This document shows positions 1 through 8,167 of a stretch of 18,414 nucleotides of DNA, piece by piece. The stretch is from assembly GCF_937958975.1 (NCBI RefSeq), contig NZ_CALGRE010000019.1, forward strand, positions 1 to 18,414, given 5' to 3'. The notes beneath the pieces were generated by a model. It did not search any database and was not told the DNA's origin. It saw nothing but the letters and a program-made list of their open reading frames with translations. This stretch comes from an uncultured Eubacterium sp. Lineage in GTDB: Bacteria > Bacillota > Clostridia > Lachnospirales > Lachnospiraceae. Position numbers and translations under genes: made by a program. Numbering within the stretch: the first letter of the stretch is position 1; every line of letters starts with the position of its first letter.

Positions 1-10
1 TTGAAGAAAA

Positions 11-3000
11 ATGCCTAGAGATTTCAGTATTAAAAAAGTATTAGTAATTGGTTCAGGTCCTATAGTAATTGGACAGGCAGCAGAGTTTGATTATGCAGGA
101 ACGCAGGCATGCCGTTCTTTAAAAGAGGAAGGTATTGAAGTCGTTCTCTTAAATTCCAATCCTGCTACGATTATGACGGATAAAGATATTGCTGACGAGG
201 TGTATATTGAGCCTTTGACAGTTCCGGTATTAAAAAAGATTATTAAAAAAGAAAGACCGGATAGTATTTTGCCGACACTTGGAGGTCAGGCGGGATTGAA
301 CCTGGCAATGGAAATTGCTGAGACAGGGTTTTTAGAGGAACATGGATGCAGATTGATAGGTACTACATCCGAGACAATAAGAAAGGCAGAAGACCGTCTT
401 GAATTTAAAGAGACAATGGAAAAAATCGGAGAGCCCTGCGCACCGTCATTGGTTGTCGAAAACGTAGAAGATGGTGTTGCGTTTACGAATAAAATTGGTT
501 ATCCGGTCGTTCTTCGTCCGGCATATACGCTGGGTGGCAGCGGTGGTGGTATTGCACATAATCAGTTAGAGTTAGTAGAGATTCTTGAAAATGGACTGAG
601 ACTTAGCCGTGTAGGTCAGGTTTTGGTGGAGAGATGTATTGCAGGCTGGAAAGAAGTCGAGTATGAAGTAATGCGCGATTCAGCAGGAAACTGTATTACA
701 GTATGTAATATGGAAAATATCGACCCGGTTGGTGTACATACAGGAGACAGTATTGTAGTTGCTCCTTCTCAGACTCTCGGTGATAAAGAGCACCAGATGC
801 TTCGTACATCAGCGTTAAATATTATTAATGAATTAAATATTACCGGAGGATGTAATGTTCAGTATGCATTGCACCCGGAAAGTTTTGAATATTGTGTTAT
901 TGAAGTAAATCCCCGTGTGAGCCGTTCATCTGCCCTTGCATCAAAGGCTACAGGTTATCCTATTGCAAAGGTTGCGGCAAAGATTGCGTTGGGATATACG
1001 TTAGATGAAATTAAAAATGCAATTACTCAGAAAACATATGCCAGCTTTGAGCCTACATTGGATTACTGTGTAGTTAAGATACCGAGACTCCCGTTTGATA
1101 AGTTTATCACTGCGAGCAGAAAACTCACAACGCAGATGAAGGCTACCGGAGAAGTTATGAGTATATGTAATAACTTCGAAGGTGCATTGATGAAGGCGAT
1201 TCGTTCTCTGGAGCAGCATGTTGAGTGTCTGATGGATTATGATTTCTCTGAATTATCGGATGATGAATTAGAAGACATGCTGCATAAAGTAGATGACAGA
1301 CGTATCTGGGTGATTGCGGAAGCTCTGAGACGTGGTGTAAGCTATGACCATATCCATGATATTACAATGATTGATAAGTGGTTTATAGATAAACTTGCCA
1401 TAATCGTTGAAATGGAAAATGCATTGAAGAATGAACCGTTGACGGTTGAATTATTGAGAGCAGCAAAGAGAATTGAGTTCCCGGATACAGTTATCAGCAG
1501 ACTTACAGGAAAAACACAGGAAGAAATCAAGCAGATGCGTTATGATAATAATATCGTTGCGGCATATAAGATGGTTGATACCTGTGCGGCAGAGTTTGAG
1601 GCTGCTACACCATACTATTATTCTGTATATGGTGGAGAAAACGAAGCGGCAGAGACCAATCCACCGAAAAAAGTTTTGGTTCTTGGTTCAGGTCCGATTC
1701 GTATCGGTCAGGGGATTGAGTTTGACTTCTGTTCCGTTCACTGTACATGGGCATTTAAAGAAGAAGGATATGAGACTATTATTGTCAATAATAATCCGGA
1801 GACAGTGTCCACAGACTTTGATATTGCAGATAAATTATATTTTGAACCACTCACACCGGAAGATGTGGAAAATATTGTAAATGTAGAAAAACCGGACGGA
1901 GCGGTAGTACAGTTTGGCGGTCAGACAGCAATTAAGCTTACAGAGGCATTGATGAAAATGGGAGTTCCTATTCTTGGAACAGATGCTGCGGATGTGGATG
2001 CGGCAGAGGATAGAGAGCTGTTCGATGCAATTTTGGAACAGTGTGGTATCCCAAGACCTACCGGTGGAACAGTGTTTACAGCAGAAGAGGCGAAAGAAGT
2101 TGCAAATAAGCTTGGTTATCCGGTACTGGTTAGACCTTCATATGTTCTTGGTGGTCAGGGAATGCAGATTGCTACCTGTGACGAAGAAGTAGAAGAATTT
2201 ATGGAAATCATTAATAGAATTGCACAGGACCATCCAATCTTAGTAGATAAGTATTTACAGGGAACAGAAGTTGAAGTGGATGCTATCTGTGATGGAACGG
2301 ATATATTAATTCCCGGTGTCATGGAACATATTGAGAGAGCGGGTGTTCACTCAGGTGATAGTATTTCCGTATATCCTGCGTATACATTATCTCAAAAAAT
2401 AATTGATACGATAGAAGATTATACGAAAAAGCTTGCTATGTCACTTCATGTAAAGGGAATGATTAATATACAGTTTATTGTGTGTGATGGTCAGGTTTAT
2501 GTTATTGAGGTCAATCCACGTTCGTCGAGAACGGTTCCATATATTAGTAAGGTTACGGGTATTCCTATTGTAAAACTTGCTACAAAGTGTATTATTGGAC
2601 ATACTATTAAGGAATTGGGATATACACCCGGTTTACAGCCAAATGCAGAATATTATGCAATTAAGATGCCGGTATTCTCATTTGAAAAAATCCGTGGTGC
2701 AGAGACAAGCTTAGGACCGGAGATGAAATCGACAGGTGAGTGTCTTGGAATTGCAAAGACATTTAATGAGGCGTTGTATAAAGCTTTCTTAGGAGCAGGA
2801 GTAATTCTTCCAAAACATAAGAAGGTAATTATCTCTGTAAAAGATGCGGACAAGCAGGAAGTTATTCCGCTTGCACAGCGCTTTGAAAAATTGGGTTATG
2901 AAGTTTATGCAACGAGAAGTACAGCCAATGTCCTTAGGGATAATGGAGTGGATGCTATCATGGTAAATAAGATACATCAGGAAGCACCGACCGTTATGGA

Positions 3001-3208
3001 TTTGCTTTTAGAACATAAGATAGATATTGTAATTGATACACCTACACAGGGACGTGATAAGAGTCGTGACGGTTTCTTAATCAGAAGAACCTCCATTGAG
3101 ACAGGTGTAAATTGTTTTACAAGTTTAGATACAGTGGATGCATTGCTTACAAGTTTGGAAAGCGATGCAAAAGAAAATCTGACTTTGGTTGATATTGCTA
3201 CGCTATAA
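11..3208 (+). CDS. carB: Carbamoyl-phosphate synthase large subunit
   Basis: This enzyme makes carbamoyl phosphate from bicarbonate, two ATP and ammonia passed on from the small subunit CarA, feeding pyrimidine and arginine synthesis in the cytoplasm. The 1065 residues match the usual length of about 1070. The internal duplication typical of CarB is visible: a GSGPIVIGQ nucleotide-binding start near residue 14 recurs as GSGPIRIGQ at about residue 559. Each half carries an ATP-grasp domain (glycine-rich LGGSGGG and LGGQG loops, EVNPR metal-binding motifs). An oligomerisation region lies between the halves, and the last ~130 residues (from about 936) form the MGS-like allosteric domain where UMP/ornithine-type effectors bind in known homologues. 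The start is right at the window edge, so the ribosome site is cut off. carA would be expected just upstream but cannot be seen. No frameshift or missing motif is apparent. Confidence 0.98.
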   Translation: MPRDFSIKKVLVIGSGPIVIGQAAEFDYAGTQACRSLKEEGIEVVLLNSNPATIMTDKDIADEVYIEPLTVPVLKKIIKKERPDSILPTLGGQAGLNLAMEIAETGFLEEHGCRLIGTTSETIRKAEDRLEFKETMEKIGEPCAPSLVVENVEDGVAFTNKIGYPVVLRPAYTLGGSGGGIAHNQLELVEILENGLRLSRVGQVLVERCIAGWKEVEYEVMRDSAGNCITVCNMENIDPVGVHTGDSIVVAPSQTLGDKEHQMLRTSALNIINELNITGGCNVQYALHPESFEYCVIEVNPRVSRSSALASKATGYPIAKVAAKIALGYTLDEIKNAITQKTYASFEPTLDYCVVKIPRLPFDKFITASRKLTTQMKATGEVMSICNNFEGALMKAIRSLEQHVECLMDYDFSELSDDELEDMLHKVDDRRIWVIAEALRRGVSYDHIHDITMIDKWFIDKLAIIVEMENALKNEPLTVELLRAAKRIEFPDTVISRLTGKTQEEIKQMRYDNNIVAAYKMVDTCAAEFEAATPYYYSVYGGENEAAETNPPKKVLVLGSGPIRIGQGIEFDFCSVHCTWAFKEEGYETIIVNNNPETVSTDFDIADKLYFEPLTPEDVENIVNVEKPDGAVVQFGGQTAIKLTEALMKMGVPILGTDAADVDAAEDRELFDAILEQCGIPRPTGGTVFTAEEAKEVANKLGYPVLVRPSYVLGGQGMQIATCDEEVEEFMEIINRIAQDHPILVDKYLQGTEVEVDAICDGTDILIPGVMEHIERAGVHSGDSISVYPAYTLSQKIIDTIEDYTKKLAMSLHVKGMINIQFIVCDGQVYVIEVNPRSSRTVPYISKVTGIPIVKLATKCIIGHTIKELGYTPGLQPNAEYYAIKMPVFSFEKIRGAETSLGPEMKSTGECLGIAKTFNEALYKAFLGAGVILPKHKKVIISVKDADKQEVIPLAQRFEKLGYEVYATRSTANVLRDNGVDAIMVNKIHQEAPTVMDLLLEHKIDIVIDTPTQGRDKSRDGFLIRRTSIETGVNCFTSLDTVDALLTSLESDAKENLTLVDIATL

Positions 3209-3288
3209 CTTATCGGAATAAATTTAAGCGGCTGCAAAGCAGTTGGATATAGGCGACTTGGAGGGAAGCACATCGGAAAGGTGTGTAT

Positions 3289-4095
3289 ATGAATCGTCAA
3301 AAGGGTAACGTAATCAATGGTGTTGTAGGAGGAAGATATTACATATGCGAATGCATCGGTAATGGCGGATTTTCTGATGTATATAAGGTGAAAGACTTAC
3401 ATACAGGTGAAATTTATGCCATGAAAAATTATGTGACATCTAATCCGGCGGATGAGAAAAGATTATTGGAAGGAATGGAAAATGAGTTAAATGTTTTGAA
3501 ACATTGCTCTCATCCGGTCCTTCCAAAAATTTATAATATAATAAAAGAAAAGGATACATTTTTTCTTGTAATGGAATATGTGGAAGGTATTAATCTTAAG
3601 ACTTATGTTGAGACGGGAGAAACATTGTCTAAAAAAATGATTTTCTCTATTATGAGTCAGGTATGCAGTGGGCTATATTATTTACATTCTTTAGAACCAC
3701 CCATTGTATATAGAGATTTAAAACCTTCCAATATTATTTTAAAGAAAAATGGCGGAATAAAGTTAATCGATTTTGGTATTGCCAAAAGATACAGCAGAGA
3801 TGTTGCGGCAGATGAGTTTGCTGTGGGAAGCGTGGGGTTTGCAGCTCCGGAACAGTTTGGGAATAAAAAAGGAATCAGTATTTATAATACAGATATACGA
3901 ACAGATATTTATGGAATTGGTACGACAATGTTTTATCTGAGAACAGGAAAAAAATATGCCCCAAATAAAAAATCCTTTAAAATTCAGGGAAAGTTGAAAA
4001 AAATTATTAAAAAGTGTACCATGGTGAATCCTGAAAAAAGATACCAAAGCTGCATTGATGTTTTATATCACATGAAAACCTTGCATAATAAGTAA
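3289..4095 (+). CDS. Soluble Hanks-type serine/threonine protein kinase
   Basis: This is a predicted eukaryotic-like protein kinase of 268 residues consisting of little more than the catalytic domain. Numbered from the ATG at 3289, the glycine loop GNGGFSDVY covers residues 24-32 and the ATP-anchoring Lys is 46 (AMKNY). The partner Glu is probably 66. The catalytic loop YRDLKPSN has Asp143 (Tyr replaces the usual His), the DFG motif starts at 161, and APE is at 186-188. All key residues are present, so it should be active. There is no membrane segment and no PASTA repeats, unlike PrkC/PknB. A GTG two codons upstream (3283) is possible, but GGAAAGG at 3275-3281 is spaced 7 nt from the ATG. It lies 80 nt after carB with no terminator between them, so readthrough from carB is likely. 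Substrate is unknown. Confidence 0.9.
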   Translation: MNRQKGNVINGVVGGRYYICECIGNGGFSDVYKVKDLHTGEIYAMKNYVTSNPADEKRLLEGMENELNVLKHCSHPVLPKIYNIIKEKDTFFLVMEYVEGINLKTYVETGETLSKKMIFSIMSQVCSGLYYLHSLEPPIVYRDLKPSNIILKKNGGIKLIDFGIAKRYSRDVAADEFAVGSVGFAAPEQFGNKKGISIYNTDIRTDIYGIGTTMFYLRTGKKYAPNKKSFKIQGKLKKIIKKCTMVNPEKRYQSCIDVLYHMKTLHNK

Positions 4096-4131
4096 AAATA
4101 AATTATTCTATAGATGTATGCAGTTGAAATT

Positions 4132-4161
4132 TTGAAAGGGTTTAGGATGCATATATATTAA
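4132..4161 (+). promoter_or_regulatory. Possible sigma-A promoter of the pyrophosphorylase gene
   Basis: TTGAAA (4132-4137) and TATTAA (4156-4161) are separated by 18 nt in the 108-nt gap between the kinase and the next gene. The boxes are imperfect and the region is AT-rich, so chance matches are common. It would give the pyrophosphorylase its own transcript with a leader of about 35 nt. Confidence 0.35.
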
Positions 4162-4203
4162 AAAATAATTATCTGTGTGGTTTGCAGGTAGCAGGGAGGA
4201 ACA

Positions 4204-5430
4204 ATGAATTATAGTGAAGCAAAGGAAATTCTTGGAAAATATGACCAGGAACAATTGTTAAAGTATTATGATGAACTTGAAGATGACCAAAAGATATCGC
4301 TATTAAATCAGATTGAGGGAATTGATTTTGAGTTGTTAAATCTGATAAAGGATAATGAAGAGGCAAAGAAAGGTGTCATTACCCCGTTGGACGATGCGGT
4401 ATCTATAGATGATATAGAAAAGAATAGGGAAAAATATACAAATATTGGTGTATCTGCTATCAGAGAAGGAAAGGTTGCAGCTCTTCTTTTGGCAGGTGGA
4501 ATGGGGACCAGACTCGGTTCGGACAAGCCAAAGGGAATGTATAATATAGGTCTGACAAAGGATTTATATATTTTTGAAATGTTAATAAACAATTTAATGG
4601 ATGTAGTCAATCAGACAGGAGCATGGGTTCCGCTCTATATTATGACCAGTGAAAAGAATAATGATGATACGATTCAGTTTTTTGAAGAAATGAATTATTT
4701 CGGTTATGATAGAGACTATGTGGAATTTTTTATTCAGGAAATGGCGCCGGCAGCATCTTTTGACGGTAAAATATTTTTAGAGGATAAGGATAGAGTTTCA
4801 ACTTCACCGAATGGAAATGGCGGCTGGTTTATATCTTTTGTCAATGCAGGATTAGCAAAGAAGGCAAAAGAGGCAGGCGTGGAATATATTAATATATTTG
4901 CTGTAGATAATGTATGTCAGAGAATGGCTGACCCATGTTTTGTAGGAGCAATGATAGACGGTGGATATCGTTCAGCTTCCAAGGTTGTTTCAAAAGCAAC
5001 TCCGGAGGAAAAGGTCGGAGTTTTGTGTTTAGAAGATGGAAAGCCTTCGATTGTGGAGTATTACGAGTTGACGGAGGATATGAGATATGAGACAAGAGAT
5101 AATGGAGAGTTGGCATATAAGTATGGCGTTATTTTAAATTATCTGTTTAACATGGAAGATTTAGAGAAAAATTTGAATAATAATCTTATTGTACATGTTG
5201 TTAAGAAGAAAGTCCCATATTTGAATGAAAGTGGAGAAAAGATAAAACCGGAAACAGAAAATGGCTATAAGTTTGAAACGTTAGTGCTTGATATGGTTCA
5301 TATGATGGATAATTGTCTTGCTTATGAGGTGGTAAGAGAAAAGGAATTTGCACCAATAAAAAATAAAACAGGTGTAGATTCGGTAGATTCGGCAAGAGAG
5401 CTGCTGAAATTAAATGGAGTTGAGTTATAA
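4204..5430 (+). CDS. UDPGP/UAP1-type UDP-sugar pyrophosphorylase
   Basis: This is a nucleotidyltransferase that couples UTP with a sugar 1-phosphate to give a UDP-sugar and pyrophosphate, in the cytoplasm. The 408-residue protein has the family's nucleotide-binding signature LAGGMGTRLG at 96-105 followed by DKPKG. It also has PNGNGGW at 202-208 and a VDN metal/nucleotide motif at 234-236. The block SFDGKI...PNGNGG...VDN...ADP resembles eukaryotic UDP-GlcNAc pyrophosphorylase (UAP1/AGX) more than bacterial GalU or GlmU, so GlcNAc-1-P or GalNAc-1-P is the likeliest substrate. Glucose-1-P cannot be excluded. A good ribosome site, GGGAGG, sits 5 nt before the ATG. A strong hairpin terminator follows directly. 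It probably supplies activated sugars for envelope glycans, matching the glycosyltransferase farther along, though that link is inferred. Confidence 0.9.
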   Translation: MNYSEAKEILGKYDQEQLLKYYDELEDDQKISLLNQIEGIDFELLNLIKDNEEAKKGVITPLDDAVSIDDIEKNREKYTNIGVSAIREGKVAALLLAGGMGTRLGSDKPKGMYNIGLTKDLYIFEMLINNLMDVVNQTGAWVPLYIMTSEKNNDDTIQFFEEMNYFGYDRDYVEFFIQEMAPAASFDGKIFLEDKDRVSTSPNGNGGWFISFVNAGLAKKAKEAGVEYINIFAVDNVCQRMADPCFVGAMIDGGYRSASKVVSKATPEEKVGVLCLEDGKPSIVEYYELTEDMRYETRDNGELAYKYGVILNYLFNMEDLEKNLNNNLIVHVVKKKVPYLNESGEKIKPETENGYKFETLVLDMVHMMDNCLAYEVVREKEFAPIKNKTGVDSVDSARELLKLNGVEL

Positions 5431-5435
5431 AATAT

Positions 5436-5480
5436 AACAGTTTAGCCATAAAGGTATCAGTTTATGGCTGAACTGTTTTT
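5436..5480 (+). terminator. Intrinsic terminator after the pyrophosphorylase gene
   Basis: A 17-bp stem (5436-5452 with 5461-5477, one G-T wobble, 8-nt loop) runs into five T residues. It begins six bases after the stop codon. Its right arm carries the 14-mer ATGGCTGAACTGTT that also ends the compound repeat at 8156-8169. The argS start codon is only 30 nt beyond the hairpin. Confidence 0.88.
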
Positions 5481-5509
5481 ATCAAAAAAATTAAATGGAG
5501 TAACGTTAC

Positions 5510-7273
5510 ATGAAGAAGATACTAGAATTAATTACAGAGGAATTTGAAAATGCATTTGAGCAGTGTGGCTATGACAGGAAATTAGGAAAAGTAGGAACAT
5601 CCAACAGACCTGATTTGTGCCAGTATCAGTGCAATGGGGCGATGGCGGGTGCAAAGTTATATCATAAAGCTCCAATAATGATTGCAAATGACGTTGCAGC
5701 ACTGTTGCAGGGGAATGATAAGTTTTCATCTGTTGAGGCGGTAAATCCGGGATTTATTAATATAAATCTTGATAATAAATTTATTGCAGATTATCTTAAT
5801 GAGATGGCAGGTGCGCAAAAGTTAGGATGTGAAAATAAAAATGTTCAGACGATTGTTGTAGATTATGGTGGAGCAAATGTTGCAAAGCCATTACATATCG
5901 GTCATTTACGTTCGGCAGTAATTGGAGAAAGTGTAAAACGTATTACAAAATATCTGGGAAATCATGTGATTGGTGATGTTCATCTCGGTGACTGGGGATT
6001 GCAGATGGGACTAATTATTACGGAATTAGAATGCCGAAAACCGGACTTAGTATATTTTGATGAGAATTATACAGGAGAGTTTCCGAAAGAAGCGCCGTTT
6101 GATATTGCAGAGTTAGAACAGATATACCCTTGTGCAAGTAAAAAGGCAAAAGAAGATATAGCATTTAAGGAGAAAGCGCAGGAAGCTACTCTGAAATTAC
6201 AAAGCGGTTATGCTCCATATACTGCTATTTGGAAACATATTATGAATGTTTCCAAGGTCGATTTAAAAAAGAATTATGATAACCTGGATGTGGAATTTGA
6301 CCTCTGGAAGGGGGAGAGTGATGCGCAGCCATATATTCCGGATTTGATTCAGGATTTGGTGGATAAAGGACTCGCTTATGAGAGCCAGGGAGCTTTGGTT
6401 GTTGATATCGCAGAGGAGGGAGACAGTAAGGAATTACCACCTTGTATTGTGAGAAAATCGGATGGAGCGGCACTTTATGCTACTTCAGATATTGCTACTT
6501 TGGTACAGAGAGAACAGGACTTCAAACCGGATAAGTATGTTTATCTTGCGGATAAGCGTCAGGATTTGCATTATACACAGTTTTTCCGTGTGGCAAAAAA
6601 GGCAGGTATTGTAAAACCGGAAACAGAGCTTATCTTTATTGGATTTGGTACGATGAATGGTGCAGACGGTAAGCCATTTAAGACAAGAGAAGGCGGAGTT
6701 ATGCGCCTTGAAAATCTTATCGCACAGATAAATGATGCTGTGTATCATAAAATCATGGAAAACCGCTCAGTGAGTGAAGAAGAGGCAAAGAATACAGCAA
6801 AGATTGTTGGATTAGCGGCATTAAAATATGGGGATTTGTCAAATCAGGCTTCGAAGGATTATATCTTTGATATTGACCGTTTTGCGTCATTTGAGGGAAA
6901 TACAGGACCATATATTCTGTATACGATTGTCCGTATAAAATCAATTATAGAAAAATATAAGGCAGAAAATGGAAATATGCAGCATATTGCTGTGAATACA
7001 TGTGATAATCCGGAGCAGATTGCCCTGATGCTTGAAGTGGCAAAAGCAAATGAGATTATCGAAAATGCAGCGAAAGAATTAGCGCCACATAAGATATGTT
7101 CTTATATTTATGATTTGTCTAATGCATTTAACCGATTCTATCATGGAACAAAAATTTTATCAGAAGAAGATGAAAATAAAAAAGAAGGTTATATTGCTCT
7201 AATCAGTCTGGTGAAAAAAGTTTTGGAAACATGTATTAACTTGTTAGGATTTGAGGCACCTGACAGAATGTAA
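5510..7273 (+). CDS. argS: Arginyl-tRNA synthetase
   Basis: This class I aminoacyl-tRNA synthetase charges tRNA-Arg with arginine. The 587 residues are in the usual range. The N-terminal ~100 residues form the ArgRS-specific tRNA-recognition domain. The catalytic HIGH motif is at 129-132 within PLHIGHLRSA. As in most ArgRS the KMSKS loop is degenerate, here GADGKPFKTREGG near residue 385. The C-terminal part beginning around NTGPYILYTIVRIKS is the DALR anticodon-binding domain. The ribosome site GGAG lies about 10 nt before the ATG. No T-box leader fits in the short upstream gap. The promoter is unclear because a terminator sits 30 nt upstream: transcription must start inside the end of the previous gene or come from readthrough. 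It ends at a shared bidirectional terminator. Confidence 0.97.
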   Translation: MKKILELITEEFENAFEQCGYDRKLGKVGTSNRPDLCQYQCNGAMAGAKLYHKAPIMIANDVAALLQGNDKFSSVEAVNPGFININLDNKFIADYLNEMAGAQKLGCENKNVQTIVVDYGGANVAKPLHIGHLRSAVIGESVKRITKYLGNHVIGDVHLGDWGLQMGLIITELECRKPDLVYFDENYTGEFPKEAPFDIAELEQIYPCASKKAKEDIAFKEKAQEATLKLQSGYAPYTAIWKHIMNVSKVDLKKNYDNLDVEFDLWKGESDAQPYIPDLIQDLVDKGLAYESQGALVVDIAEEGDSKELPPCIVRKSDGAALYATSDIATLVQREQDFKPDKYVYLADKRQDLHYTQFFRVAKKAGIVKPETELIFIGFGTMNGADGKPFKTREGGVMRLENLIAQINDAVYHKIMENRSVSEEEAKNTAKIVGLAALKYGDLSNQASKDYIFDIDRFASFEGNTGPYILYTIVRIKSIIEKYKAENGNMQHIAVNTCDNPEQIALMLEVAKANEIIENAAKELAPHKICSYIYDLSNAFNRFYHGTKILSEEDENKKEGYIALISLVKKVLETCINLLGFEAPDRM

Positions 7274-7285
7274 TCCGTATATAAA

Positions 7286-7326
7286 AAAAGAAGATGGATT
7301 TGCAAAATGCAAATCCATCTTCTTTT
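7286..7326. terminator. Bidirectional terminator between argS and the small membrane protein gene
   Basis: A perfect 19-bp inverted repeat (7286-7304 with 7308-7326) with a 3-nt AAA loop lies between the convergent genes. The stem base is A-rich on one side and T-rich on the other, so a T-tract follows the hairpin on either strand. Confidence 0.93.
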
Positions 7327-7339
7327 ATTAAAAATGTGT

Positions 7340-7708
7340 TTACTTTGCTGTTGTAGCTTCAGCTGTAGTTTCAACAGCAGTGGTCTCTTCTGTGGAAGAT
7401 TCCTGAGCCTGTGTAGTAGTATCAGTAGAAACTGATGTTTCCCCTTTTACGTTTGTATCGCCTCTTTGAATTAATGTGTTTCTAAGGCTCTCTAACTCTT
7501 CTTTGCTTAACTGTGTGTGAACAGTAGTAACAGGTGGGGTATACAGACCTGTAGCAATTGCAATTGAGTATCCGATATATACAACAAAAGCAACACCGAC
7601 AAGGGTAGCAATGATATAAGAAACTACTTTTTTCACATTAGATTTCTTTTTTACATTTTTACGATTGTACTTCTCCTGTTTGTATCTATCAACTTTTGCC
7701 TGACTCAT
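7340..7708 (-). CDS. Small single-pass membrane protein with Thr/Ser/Glu-rich tail
   Basis: This is a 122-residue protein that I do not recognise. The N-terminal 27 residues are strongly basic (KKKSNVKK), then one hydrophobic segment spans about residues 28-53, then comes a short region with PPVTTVHTQLSKEELESLRNTL, and the tail from about residue 80 is rich in Thr, Ser, Glu and Ala. The positive-inside rule puts the N-terminus in the cytoplasm and the tail outside. The start chosen here (CAT at 7706-7708) has GAGAGG 9 nt upstream and begins at the basic stretch. A longer reading frame to 7804 has no ribosome site and an atypical Cys/Trp-rich extension. A divergent promoter candidate lies at 7856-7884. 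The tail resembles low-complexity linkers of envelope proteins, but no function can be assigned. Confidence 0.7.
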   Translation of the reverse strand: MSQAKVDRYKQEKYNRKNVKKKSNVKKVVSYIIATLVGVAFVVYIGYSIAIATGLYTPPVTTVHTQLSKEELESLRNTLIQRGDTNVKGETSVSTDTTTQAQESSTEETTAVETTAEATTAK

Positions 7709-7855
7709 CCTTCTGTACCTCTCATTTTTATTTTGTGGGAAAATGTTTTGTGATTCCCAAAGCTTTACGCAAAAAGCGTGCCAGCAAGTTATAAACAAAA
7801 GCATTCGCCAATCTCCAAAATGGAAAATGCTCTGTTCCTAATAAACTCTTTCATT

Positions 7856-7884
7856 AGTATAAAACAAAAGTGGTTGTAAAACAA
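7856..7884 (-). promoter_or_regulatory. Promoter candidate for the small membrane protein gene
   Basis: Read on the minus strand, TTGTTT (7884-7879) and TATACT (7861-7856) are 17 nt apart, the ideal sigma-A spacing. The leader to the start at 7708 would be about 140 nt. The -35 box shares one base (7879) with the plus-strand promoter at 7874-7903, and the two lie interleaved. Confidence 0.55.
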
Positions 7885-7903
7885 GTATCATTTGCGATAT
7901 AAT
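7874..7903 (+). promoter_or_regulatory. Promoter candidate for the HAD-CPBP-GT2 unit
   Basis: TTGTAA (7874-7879) and a consensus TATAAT (7898-7903) are 18 nt apart. Transcription would start near 7910, just before the compound repeat, so nearly all of the repeat (7919-8169) would be the 5' leader of the gene starting at 8194. Confidence 0.6.
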
Positions 7904-7934
7904 AGTGGGAAAATTTGAAACAGTTCAGCCATGC

Positions 7935-7995
7935 GATATAAAATGAATTGGGCAAAAGACTGCTCGCAGGCTATTTGCCCAATTCATTTTATATC
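7935..7995 (+). repeat. 22-bp perfect hairpin inside the compound repeat
   Basis: The arms 7935-7956 and 7974-7995 are perfect reverse complements with a 17-nt loop (7957-7973), which itself contains a small CTG/CAG self-pairing. The pairing continues outward imperfectly: 7929-7932 with 7998-8001 and 7923-7927 with 8002-8006, with one bulged base. The extended structure therefore spans about 84 nt. No T-tract follows, so it is not an ordinary terminator. Confidence 0.9.
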
Positions 7996-8012
7996 ATATG
8001 GTGAACCACCAC

Positions 8013-8167
8013 AGCGAGAAGTAGCACGAAAGTGCGGATTTGAGCTGATGGCTGAACTGAAAAGAAGCCGAGAAGCAGCACGAAAGTGCGGATTTGAGCT
8101 GATGGCTGAACTGAAAAGAAGCCGAGAAGCAGCACGAAAGTGCGGATTCGAGCTGATGGCTGAACTG
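8013..8167 (+). repeat. Three tandem 54-bp units
   Basis: Copies begin at 8013, 8067 and 8121; the third is cut to 47 bp. After the first three bases, copies 1 and 2 differ at one base (position 10) and copies 2 and 3 at one base (position 29). Each unit contains GCAC-GAAA-GTGC, a 4-bp stem with a GNRA tetraloop, and ends in ATGGCTGAACTG (8048-8059, 8102-8113, 8156-8167), which can pair with 7921-7932. The period is a multiple of three and is open in frame, giving an 18-residue repeat if translated, but no ribosome site is seen. Confidence 0.92.

Noticed and set aside
1473..1880. A 135-codon frame within carB
   Set aside because: It lies wholly inside the conserved carB sequence in another frame and its predicted protein has no recognisable features.
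5431..5509. T-box or other riboswitch ahead of argS
   Set aside because: The gap is only 79 nt, most of it the terminator hairpin, and no T-box sequence or specifier stem can be seen.
7709..7804. Longer start for the small membrane protein
   Set aside because: The extra 32 residues are Cys/Trp/Phe-rich, have no ribosome site, and the ATG at 7708 fits better with GAGAGG upstream.
8013..8167. Tandem 54-bp units as a CRISPR array
   Set aside because: The units are directly contiguous with no unique spacers, and no cas genes are near.
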